A model generated the notes under the pieces. That model was not told the origin of the DNA. It did not search any database and worked only from the letters and a program-made list of their open reading frames with translations. This document shows, one piece after another, positions 29,212-37,148 of a DNA stretch of 37,148 nucleotides; positions within the stretch are counted from its first letter, which is position 1, and each line of letters starts with the position of its first letter. The position numbers were made by a program, and so were the translations under genes. The stretch is from Micractinium sp. NFX-FRZ (lineage: Eukaryota; Chlorophyta; Trebouxiophyceae; Chlorellales; Chlorellaceae), in assembly GCA_029339195.1 (NCBI GenBank), contig JAPTJF010000556.1, positions 1-37,148 of the forward strand, given 5' to 3'.

Positions 29212-31171
29212 GCATGCATCCCCCCACAACCTGACACCGCCCGAAACCTGACCCACCGGCCGCCTGCAGCAACCGCAAGCTCCCATCACGAGCAAACCCC
29301 CCTCCCCCCCATGCAGCAGCAGCAGCAAATGAGCAACAGGCCTGCGGCTGTGCACGCCCACCACCCAGCACCCACCCGCAGGCACGTGCATGCATGTGCG
29401 TGCACACCTGTGGCCCTGCTGTTTGCACGCCGCCCGTTGCGGGGCGGCAAGCTCACGCCGCCCCGTGGCCCGCCCAGCAGCGGGCTGGCGGTTGAGCCCG
29501 TGGGCCTGGTGACTTGGGTGCTGACAGCGCCCCCTGGGTCACGTGCATCATGGTAGACCGTGCCACCCGTGAGTGTGGCCCCGTGCCCGGCGGCTGCCCA
29601 GCTGGTCGCCTGCGTCTCGTCTGGATCTGCAGCACACCAGGAGGCGCAACACAAAGCACAACACACACGCCGCGCATGCGGTCGGATACAGGGAGGGTGC
29701 GCCCCAGCGCCGGCAGCGAGGGCCTGTGCGACCACGGCAGGCTGCGCAGCTGCCGGCCGGCGCGTGTGCCCAAGCGCTGCCGCACAAATGCAACAATCGC
29801 AGCTCGTGCAGCCAAAGCAGGAGCGCAGTGTCGTTCATGCCGCAAAGCACAGCACAGCACAGCATATGTGGGTGGATGGCTGTGGAGGATGCTGTTTGTA
29901 TGCATTTTAGCAAGCAGCTTGCTGACAGGCGCGCTGCCCGGCGCGTCGCGCCGCGCCGCCCCGCCAGCACCCAGCACGCCCACGAATCGGGCCCCGTTGC
30001 ATGCGCACTATGGAGCAGCATGCTGAGGGGCACGCTACCCTGCAAGCCGACTCACGAATTGGGTGCAGAGGTTTCACGGCGCACACTTGCAGGTCACGGA
30101 TCACTTGGCGGAACGACACAGAGCGGATCTCCCCAGCCGTGTCGTTGTCCACGCCATACCTGCAGGCAGGCAGGCAACACCAGTGTGCGCAGGTGCACAG
30201 GTGGGAATGAGGAGACGGCGCGGACACGAGCACAGCCAACATGCGAAGCCGGTGTGCAACAGGTCAGAATGAGGAGGCGGCACGGAAATGAGGACAGACA
30301 GCCCGGGATGCCCTGGGCTGGGACGATGTGGTGGACCATGCGGGTGCGCTGCTGTGGGGGTGTCACTTTGCTCGGCTGAAACCGTGCACTGCCCGGGCTC
30401 CCCAATACAAGTAGCTGCCAGCTGTTGCGCACCGTGCTAGGTCGAAGTGCAGGCGCACTTGGGTGAGGTCACGCCCCGTGTCCACCGCTTCCTTGACTGC
30501 AGGCCGAGCAGGGCGGGCATAGCAGCAGCGGGGAGGGCAGCATGCGTGGGGTTGCCTACAAAGCCCGCTGCTCAGCCAGCAAAGAACAGCCGGCCCCTCA
30601 TCTCCTGTCCAGCTGGCAACCCGCCCCGTAAATGTGGCGACACATGACGGGAAAGTCCGGAACTTTGTGCAGCACGGAGGGCCGCTCTCGCCCAGCGCGC
30701 CAAGCAGGTCCAGATAGCGCAGGGGCACAGCGACACGAGGGAGCCGGGCAACCTAGCTGTCACTCACTGTTGAGCACGTCGCACACGCGGTGGCTCTCGT
30801 CCAGCGTGCCAAACAGGCCCAGCTGGTAGGGGTGCCCATCGTGCAGGAATGTCACCTGCCAGCGGAGGGGGGCCAGAGCAAGGCGGGTGAGCCAACGCTG
30901 GCGCAGCACGTGCATGCTTGGGTGGTCAAGGTGTGGTGCATGCAGTTGTCTCCCGACGGCTGATGTATCGCACTCTCTGGTCCCCCCCCCTATCCTCCGC
31001 AGGACAAGCACATCATGTGCAGCAGTTACTTGTGGGCCAGAGTCGTGCACTTTACGGCGGCAGCACCCACAGGCAGGCGGCAGCACCCACCCTGTAGAGC
31101 CCCTCCTCATCTTCAATAGTCCCCTTGATGTCGGCCGCCGCAGCGTCAGGCCCATTGGCCCTCGCCGCCAT
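23530..31171 (-). CDS. Gene D: triple AP2-like module protein with AT-hook and coiled C-terminus
   Basis: Sixteen phase-compatible exons (31091-31171, 30768-30855, 30433-30496, 30056-30159, 29408-29626, 28735-29022, 28036-28518, 27689-27770, 27311-27401, 26794-26919, 26171-26473, 25703-25831, 24677-25376, 24374-24471, 23941-24009, 23530-23601) encode 998 residues. Three AP2-like modules lie at about 20-110 (GLYRVTFLHDGHPYQLGLF), 430-570 and 618-745 (GFKGVQGTGPWAAQISL). The last two continue into A-E-A/L-C-x-DL-x2-(L/I)-WR and LNF, the end of an AP2/ERF domain. An acidic stretch, a Gln run and a basic patch (KRRGRPSGGRGRGRGG, then KRRKS) at about 395-425 suggest an AT-hook and nuclear location. 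PQQRKAAGG repeats (about 780-880) precede a helical tail (LQQVQAQQAVYVQVQAW). Start Met precedes the first module; upstream Mets in frame lack support. Nuclear DNA binding is inferred; I do not recognise the family. Confidence 0.82.
24011..24245 (-). repeat. Intron built from copies of both flanking exon edges of gene D
   Basis: A roughly 50-base block is tandemly repeated at 24011-24110. Next comes a copy of the LEAVAYMAHFAR exon start (about 24125-24170) and then a copy of the AWLSLSPAVSE exon end (about 24205-24245). Confidence 0.65.
24800..25085 (-). repeat. In-frame minisatellite encoding PQQRKAAGG repeats in gene D
   Basis: About five units of 57-60 bases encode variants of SPQQRKAAGGAAAAAAPA. 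The units differ by a few bases and are all in frame. The basic/Ala composition recalls histone H1-like tails. Confidence 0.9.
25666..25689 (+). repeat. T24 homopolymer in a gene D intron
   Basis: Poly-A in the transcript, about 13 bases after the donor of the exon ending at 25703. It could be the tail of a degraded retroposon, but no element body is recognisable. Confidence 0.9.
26975..27045 (-). repeat. Copy of the gene D YGQDPATLDADLD exon start
   Basis: The true exon start at 26888-26940 is echoed with the CAGCATCCAGG, TGGCAGG and GCCGTACTGCAG blocks, retaining an acceptor. Confidence 0.8.
27575..27640 (-). repeat. Copy of the gene D GPDGQPNPTGK exon end
   Basis: The exon end (27680-27725) is echoed with the GTTGGGGTTGG and GTCCCAGG blocks. 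It lies in the intron after the true donor. Confidence 0.75.
29134..29210. repeat. AGC/GCT trinucleotide repeat (about 26 units) in a gene D intron
   Basis: A nearly pure AGC array on the plus strand, CTG-type in the transcript, lies between the exons ending at 29408 and starting at 29022. It is non-coding in the model. Confidence 0.95.
30690..30745 (-). repeat. Copy of gene D exon 2 within the following intron
   Basis: The block CCAGCGCGCCAAGCAGGTCCAG mirrors the true exon 2 block at 30800-30825, in the same orientation. It is degenerate and intronic. Confidence 0.65.
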
Positions 31172-31966
31172 GGCTGACGCTCCGCCTGCACCACCCGAGC
31201 GACGTGAGCTGCCAGTGTGTTGCCAGAGCGCCGCGTGCGTAAGCCCTGCAGGGCAGAAGGCAGGCGGGCGGCGGCGGCGGCAAGCAGTACTGGAGCCATC
31301 GGCTGGCCCATTTGAGCTGTTGAAACGCCGTGTGCCTCTGCTTGGGGCTGCGAGATTGCCAAGAGAAGACCTGGCGTCACAAAAGTCGATCGAAGCATAC
31401 TTGGCGAACAGCAAGTTGGGGCCGGCGATGGCTCGGAAAGATGAACAGCCCTCCACCGCGCCTGCGGGCACCGGAAAGCCGCAGAGCCGTTTCAAGGAGA
31501 GGCGGCCGACTTGCAGCCACAACCCTTTGGGTGGCTAGGGATTCCGAAGGGGAGTTTTGGCACGCAGTATGCACCTGAAGGGCGTTGCCTGCAAATAGGC
31601 GCCGCAGGCAAGCACAGCCGCTTGAACAAGGTGTCCAGCAAGGCACCGAAACCCTGCTCATGGATGACGATCTCTCCATGTTGCACTGCTTGCAGTTGTA
31701 AGTAATAGGCCGTGAAACGGCTCCAGGCGCCCCAGAAGGCGCTCTCGCACTCGCCCGTCGGCCGGCTGTCTGCAGGTTCTGGCAGTCCTACGCAGCTGCG
31801 AGGGCACTTGCACTAGCAATTGTGCGTGCAGAAGGCCATTCAGAAGCGGCAGCACCTGGCTGCAGCGGGCGCAGGGCGGCACTGAGCGCCGGCGGCGGGG
31901 CGCCATCAGCGGCGGTGAACCTGCGGCCACTTCACTTCTCTCGTTCCGGTGCGAGGCTGGGGCAGC
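31172..31966. promoter_or_regulatory. Shared head-to-head promoter region of genes D and E
   Basis: Divergent start codons at 31171 (minus) and 31967 (plus) leave 795 bases for both promoters and 5' UTRs. I see no clear TATA box or repeated operator-like word. The arrangement suggests possible co-regulation, which is inference. Confidence 0.55.
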
Positions 31967-34900
31967 ATGCCGCCACCAGTCAACCTGACCCAGCCGGCGG
32001 CCAAGTGGACAGGCACCTTCCAGGTGGGTCCAGAGCAGGCGCAGGGGCAGGGTGCTAGTGCACCCAGCAAACCCTAATGACCCCGTCGCACCCGGGCTGG
32101 TCTAATACCAGGTTGTAGTGCACTCAGCGCTGCACCGCCGGCAACAATCGGAACGTCAAACTGGTTGCTGAAAGCAGTGGGGGGTATGCACGGCTGCAGA
32201 GTGCAACACACTGCCAGCGCCCAGCCTTGACCTTGCTTGGCCGACTCGACCCTGCTGGCCCGTCCTTCACTCAGGAGTCGGGCGCGTGGGCGTGCCAGAT
32301 GACGGTGATGTGGCCCGAGGACATGCGGGCGCAGCATGGAGGGCGAACCACAGAAAACTGCAAGCTCTACAACTTCCCCACGCAGGCGAGTGGCTTTGCA
32401 TGGGCTTGTGTACCGGCAGGCAGTGCAAGGGCACACACCGGGACAGGGATGCCCGGCACTGATGTGCACATCCCTTCTTTGTCCTGCCCGCTTTGTTCTC
32501 TGCGGCTGCATGCATGGCTCATGTAGGCTTGTTTTCGTTGCCAGCAGAGGCTGCTGCCGCGGCAAACATGCTCATCCCCGTGCGCCCGCTTCACAATGTG
32601 TGCTTCTTCTGTGCCCTTGTTTCCCGTGCAGGCGGAGGCTGCCGCTGCTGCCGACATGCTCATCCTGTGGCGGCAGGCCACGATGGGCAAGCCGCTGACA
32701 GCGCGGCAGTACAACCTGGGGCTGGAGCGGTACAGGTGAGCGGTACAAGCTGGGGCGGGGGCGGTCCAGGTGGCCAGGCCATGCTGGGCAAGCAGCCGAG
32801 AGCGGGCCTGCCGCTGGCCTGCACACGCGGCGCTCGCCCGCCTGCTCCCTCAGTCCCCTTCTTCTGCCCCAAGCGTGCGCCCTCTCGCATGCGCCTCCCT
32901 TGTGTCTCATCCTTTGCAGCACACCCCACGTGCCCGCTGCTGGCCTGCACATGTGGTCAAACCTCGCTCACCTCAGCACTGGATGTTCCAGCAGGCAAGC
33001 TCCCATCCATCCACATCTCTGCCCCTCCCTTGCTCCCTCCTCCCTTGCAGCAAGCTCAAGGGCCCGCTGCTGGCCTGCAAGACAGTAGAGGCGGCGCGAG
33101 AGCACGTGCGGAAGCTGAAGGACGGCGGCACAATAACTGAGCTGGCAGCAGGCGTGGTAAGGGGGATGGCGCACAGCTGCTCAGCTGGCAGGGGGTGTGG
33201 GATGACAGGGGGTGGCTGCATTTGCTGAGCCGGCGTCAGCAGGAAACACATGTGCTTTTGATGAAGGCCCTCCTTTCTTGTCTGGGCCGACCCAGCTGTT
33301 GCAGCTAGTGGGCAGCTGGCGGTGTGGGTTTTGTGAAGCTACCCTGGGGGTGGGGCAGAACTCTGGGAGCCAATTCCCACTGCTGTCTGCCCTGCGTGTT
33401 GTCAACAGCGTACCTAAATAGCTCAACGTTGCCCTGCCACCCTGGCACCGATACTGCTCCTGCCCTGCAGGTGTCGCCACCTGGCAGCCCAGCTGGCGTG
33501 GTTGGGAAGCGCGGCAAGAAGAAGACCGTGCCGGGCAGCAGCGCCGGCGACGTCGCGAGCGGGCCCAGCACGGCGCAGGGGGCGGCAGCGGGGCTGGCGC
33601 TGCTGGCAACGACAGCGGGCAGCGGGCAGAAGCGGAAGCGCGGCGGCGGCCTGGCCTCGGTAGAAGAGGATGCCGAGGTGGCTGGGGAGGCGTCAGATGG
33701 AAAAGGGAATGAGGAAGCAGGCGGGGAGCGGGGTGGTGATGATGAGGAGGAAGAACAGCAGCCAGCGAAGCGGGCGGCGACTGGCGGGCGTGGTGGACGG
33801 GGAGGCCGCGGGGGCCGCGGTCGCGGTCGCGGCGGGCGCGGGGGCCGCGGGCGAGGCGGGCGCGGCAGGGGGCGCGGCGGCGCGGCCGCTGCAGCGGCGG
33901 CAGCGGCAGCAGCGGCCGCAGAGGAGGAGGAGGGGGAAGAGGAGGAGGCAGCGGCAGAGGGCGCAGCGCCGGCGCTGCCTTCTTCCCCCCGCGGCGGCGC
34001 TATGGGCGGCGGCTTTACGTCAATTGCGGCATATGGCGCCAGAGGGGGGTGGTCCTGCCAGGTGTGCATCTCCAACGGCCGGCTGGTTGGAAAGTACATG
34101 GACCAAGGTGAGCTGGCCGCCTGCTGGCACCTGCTGCTGCATCCGCTGCGCCCTTTCTGGCGACGGTCGCCCCGCCTGCCTCGTCTGTTGCGCTTGCGTG
34201 TGCACAAGCTGCTATCTGGGCGTGGAGTAGATTGCGCTTGCCGGCGTCGGTGCTGCCTCTGGGAAGTGGCAGTGAGAGTGCTGTGCAGTGCAATGCATGA
34301 CGCGTGCGTGCCGCTGCCACCGCCACCGCCGTGCAGTGCAGTGCTACGAGAGCGCCCACACATGGGGCGCATCTGCCCTCCCCTCCCCTCCTTCCGTTGA
34401 AGACTGCTGCCTCACTCTCTGCCTCCACCCTCCTTCTGCCTCGTCCTCATGCCGCTGCCCCTGCAGTGCGAGCGCCCGGCGGGAAGCAGAACCTGCGGGT
34501 GGTAGGGTTCAGCACCCCGGAGGAGGCGGCGGTGGCGGCGGACCTCGTCCTGCTGTGGCGGAGGTGAGCCAGAGTGCGTCTGCGTGTGTGTGCCTGTTGT
34601 ATGTGTGCCTGCGTGTGCCTTGTGTGTGCCTGTTGTATGTGTGCGCATGTGTGCCTGCGTGTGCCTTCTGTGCGCCTGTGTGTGTCTGCATGTGTGCCTG
34701 CTGTGTCGGCATGTGAGCCTGTGTGCCTGCTGTGTCTGCATGTGAGCCTGTGTGTGTGCGTGTGTGATTTGACTGGGTTTTCAGCCACCTGGTTGCTTGT
34801 ATCAAGTCAAAGGGGGCTGCCGCGGCATCGCATGTGGGCCTGCTGTGGCACACGCCAGCCTGCGGCACGCCGTCTCCCTTCTTTCCTGCCACAGCAGAGC

Positions 34901-37148
34901 TGAGCAGCAGCGGGCGATTGTTTTGATGCCTCGCTTGCCTGCTTCAAGACGCCTCTGCTTTCCACCCCCTCTAAAAGTGCAGCCAAGCCTGCAGTACTGG
35001 CGGAGCAGAGCCAGAGCGGCGCTGGCATCCCCAGCTGTTCCTGCCCTTGCTCTCATGCTCTGCTCCTCTCCCAACCCCATCACATACACACACGCACACA
35101 CACACACGACCCACGCGTCCTGCCCTGCAGCCAAGCCTACGACACAGACCGAGCAGAGCAGGAGCGTGTGCTGAACTTCCAGGCTGAGCTGTACAGCCGC
35201 CAGCCTGGCGCACGCCTGCTGGAACGAGTGCTCGCCTGCTCCGACCTGGAGGTGGGTTGCTCATGAACGCAGCGTCAGAAACCCCACAATCGGGGGGTGG
35301 AGGGTGGGAGGCCGCAGCCCACGGCGCCCATGCCGGCCACCGAGTGTGTGCCTCCTTTGCTTGGCAGCGCCCGTCCACACAACCGCTGCCCGGCTGCGCA
35401 CAGCATGGCATGCGGTTGTTAGGGCCCTCAGTCCACCATGGTGCCTGCCTGGCTTTGCCTACTTTGATTTCAAACCCAACTTGGCACGTCGTACCATTGA
35501 TACAATTACACCAAATTGAATGGTTGGTTGTCTGCAGGAGGTCAAGGGGGTCATGAAGAGGTTGAGGGAGGAGGGGCTGATCACTGAGGTGGCAACCGCG
35601 GGAGCCGGGCTGCGCAACCCAAACGCGGGGCAGGCCACGCCCGGCAGGCCCGGCGGGCGCCGCACGCCGGGCGGGCGTGGCAGGCGCGGCGGCGGGCGCG
35701 GCACCCCTGCCGGCCGGGGCGGGCGCGGCGGGCGCGGGCGGGGCAGGGGGCGCGGCGGACGTGGGCGAGGCAGGGGCCGCGGCGGGCGCGGCGGCGCGGC
35801 AGCAGCGGAGCCCGAATCGTCGGACAGTGAGGAGGAAGAGGAGGAGGCGGAGGAGGAGGCGGGGGATGTGATGCAAGAAGAGGAGGAAGAGGAGGAGGCG
35901 GAGGAGGAGGCGGGGGATGTGATGCAAGAAGAGGAGGAAGAGGAGGAAGAGCAGCAGCAGCAGGAAGAGGGGCGGCAGGGGGAGCAGGGCCCTTCCAAGG
36001 AGGCAGGCACCAGTCGCCCGGCTGCACGGGGGGCTGCCACTGGGCCCAGCGGCCTGGCTCCTCCCAGGTGCGCCGCCGCATGCCCGCCCGCCTGCCTGCC
36101 TGCTGGTTGCGTATGCTTCCATTGCTCGAGTGTTGCGCGGCAAACCAGGGCAAAGGCTCGGGCTCGGCTGTGCTGCTTGCCCATGCAATGCATCCACAGC
36201 CTAGAGCCAAAAGATCACCATGACGTCAGACTGACCGCCAAACATGCCTGGGCCCTGACCTTAACCGCGCCTGCAGCCCTCCCAAGTATGGAGCAGAGGT
36301 GGTGGGACGCCGGCTGGAGGTGCACTGGCCTCAGGAGCGGAAGTGGTGAGGCTAAGAGTGGGAATGAGAGCCCCCGGTGTCGAGCAACCGGCGCTTGAAG
36401 GGGTTCAAAGGGTTCGGGGTTGGAGGACACACACCAGGTCACTGGAGGAGGGCGGTGGTTACCGTGCCTCCACACTGGCTGCAGCACAGGGAGTCGGTCA
36501 CCCTATATACCCCCCTTGCTGCATACCCCTGCCCCCCGCAGGTTCCCAGGCACCGTGACCTATTACCATGCAGCCATGGGCCACCACACAATAGGTAAGC
36601 ACCAGGTGGGCGCTGCTGTGTCTCATGATCTGATCTCGTCGCGCTCATGGCGCGTGCCCCTGCTTGCGCCGCCACGTCTGGAACCACCCAGCTTGGCAGG
36701 CGCCGCTGTGTTGTTGTGCATGTCCTCCAGCCTGGGTGCAGATGGGCAACTCTTGTGCAGCCAGCGGCGGGGCACTGGGCGACGAGCGGAGGCGCCGGTG
36801 TTCTGCCTGCAAGCCCTGCCCCATTTTCTGGTAGCCGGCGGGGGTGGCAGTGGGGACCGTGCCTCTCCCAACTTACTGGATACCCTTGGGCACAAGTTCC
36901 TCTGCTGCTCCTGCCGCAGAGCTTGTCATGAGCAGTGGGGGGGCATGCACCTGCCCCAGCTCTTGTTGTTACACCAGAATGCACTGTTCTTTCCCCCCCA
37001 CTGCAGGGTATGATGACGGGGACACGCATATTGTGGAGCTTGAGCAGGAGAGCTTCAGGTGGCTGGACGCCACGCCAGGTGGCGCCGCAGCAGGCACACC
37101 GGCCGCCGGCGCGGCGGGCACCGCAGCCGCCGGAGCAGCGGCGGCGGC
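31967..37148 (+). CDS. Gene E: double AP2-like module, RG-rich, Tudor-like protein (3' partial)
   Basis: Eleven exons agree in phase: 31967-32023, 32275-32385, 32632-32735, 33051-33156, 33471-34107, 34467-34563, 35131-35251, 35538-36067, 36277-36345, 36542-36594 and 37007 to the window edge. They give at least 675 residues. Module 1 (about 10-125) has WTGTFQESGAWACQMTVMW, AAAAADMLILWRQ and HVRKLKDGGTITEL; module 2 (about 308-440) has GGWSCQVCISNGRLVGKY, FSTPEEAAVAADLVLLWRR, LNF and KRLREEGLITEV. Basic patches (GKRGKKK, QKRKR) suggest nuclear location. Two RG/GRG tracts (about 228-265 and 455-500) could bind RNA or DNA. A 17-residue acidic unit is duplicated. Residues about 590-650 (VVGRRLEVHWPQERKWFPG, then YDDGD and FRWLD) form a Tudor-like domain, typically a methyl-Arg/Lys reader. 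The second intron has a GC donor. The final exon becomes Ala-rich and runs off the window. The function is inferred only as nuclear or chromatin-related. Confidence 0.82.
32540..32595 (+). repeat. Copy of the gene E AEAAAAADMLI exon start
   Basis: The block reads GAGGCTGCTGCCG then AACATGCTCATCCC after a CAG, echoing the true exon start at 32628-32670. It lies upstream in the intron. Confidence 0.88.
32918..32962 (+). repeat. Copy of the gene E SKLKGPLLACK exon start
   Basis: TTTGCAGCA, then GTGCCCGCTGCTGGCCTGCA, matches the true acceptor and exon start at 33044-33085. It is intronic and degenerate. Confidence 0.85.
34575..34775 (+). repeat. TGTGTGCCTG-type minisatellite in a gene E intron
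   Basis: Irregular repeats of TGTGTGCCTG and TGCGTGTGCC make up most of this block, close to the donor of the exon ending at 34563. Confidence 0.85.
35083..35107 (+). repeat. Imperfect CA repeat before a gene E acceptor
   Basis: A short ACACAC run with one ACGC interruption lies 23 bases before the exon starting at 35131. Confidence 0.85.
35841..35942 (+). repeat. Tandem 51-base coding repeat in the acidic region of gene E
   Basis: Two near-identical 51-base units start at 35841 and 35892. Each encodes 17 residues around EEEAGDVMQEEEEEE, in frame. Confidence 0.92.

Noticed and set aside
28731..29237. Poly-leucine, poly-alanine and poly-cysteine proteins over the AGC repeat
   Set aside because: These are translations of a trinucleotide repeat in different frames; the region is intronic in the gene D model.

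Overview
This is nuclear DNA from a eukaryote, most likely a GC-rich chlorophyte green alga. A trebouxiophyte of the Chlorella/Micractinium kind fits, but the species cannot be fixed from the window. The evidence is very high GC in exons and introns, short exons with GT-AG (occasionally GC-AG) introns often bounded by CAG and GTGAG/GTGCG, a plastid-type ABC1K gene, AP2-like domains, and a short TTTAGGG telomere-type tract. I see no bacterial operon, tRNA, rRNA, CRISPR array or recognisable transposase.

Six protein genes can be assembled by joining exons whose splice phases all agree. From left to right they are: (A, +) the 3' part of a cysteine-rich, probably extracellular protein ending at 2406; (B, -, 3093-5718) a complete 360-residue 2-oxoglutarate/Fe(II) oxygenase of the isopenicillin-N-synthase-like class; (C, -, 6519-11792) a complete 12-exon animal-type alanine:glyoxylate aminotransferase of 445 residues with an unexpected signal peptide; (ABC1K, -, 12995-22469) a 19-exon atypical kinase of about 904 residues; (D, -, 23530-31171) a 16-exon protein of 998 residues with three AP2-like modules, an AT-hook/basic patch and a coiled C-terminus; and (E, +, 31967 to the right edge) a divergent neighbour with two copies of the same module, two RG-rich tracts, an acidic stretch and a Tudor-like domain.

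Two things stand out. First, D and E are head-to-head, share a roughly 115-residue module with similar intron positions, and look like duplicated nuclear or chromatin proteins of a family I cannot name. Second, many introns in all the long genes contain degenerate, same-orientation copies of the neighbouring splice junction with 20-100 bases of adjoining exon, often two or three in tandem about 110-125 bases apart. These copies, rather than mobile elements, account for much of the intron length. One pair of acceptors in gene C lies 114 bases apart with an open frame between them, so alternative splicing could add 38 residues there.

B, C and ABC1K point in the same direction, but they have separate cellular roles and nothing shows that they act together. 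Intergenic gaps of 0.7-1.2 kb hold UTRs and promoters that I cannot resolve further. All gene models are manual and depend on RNA confirmation.
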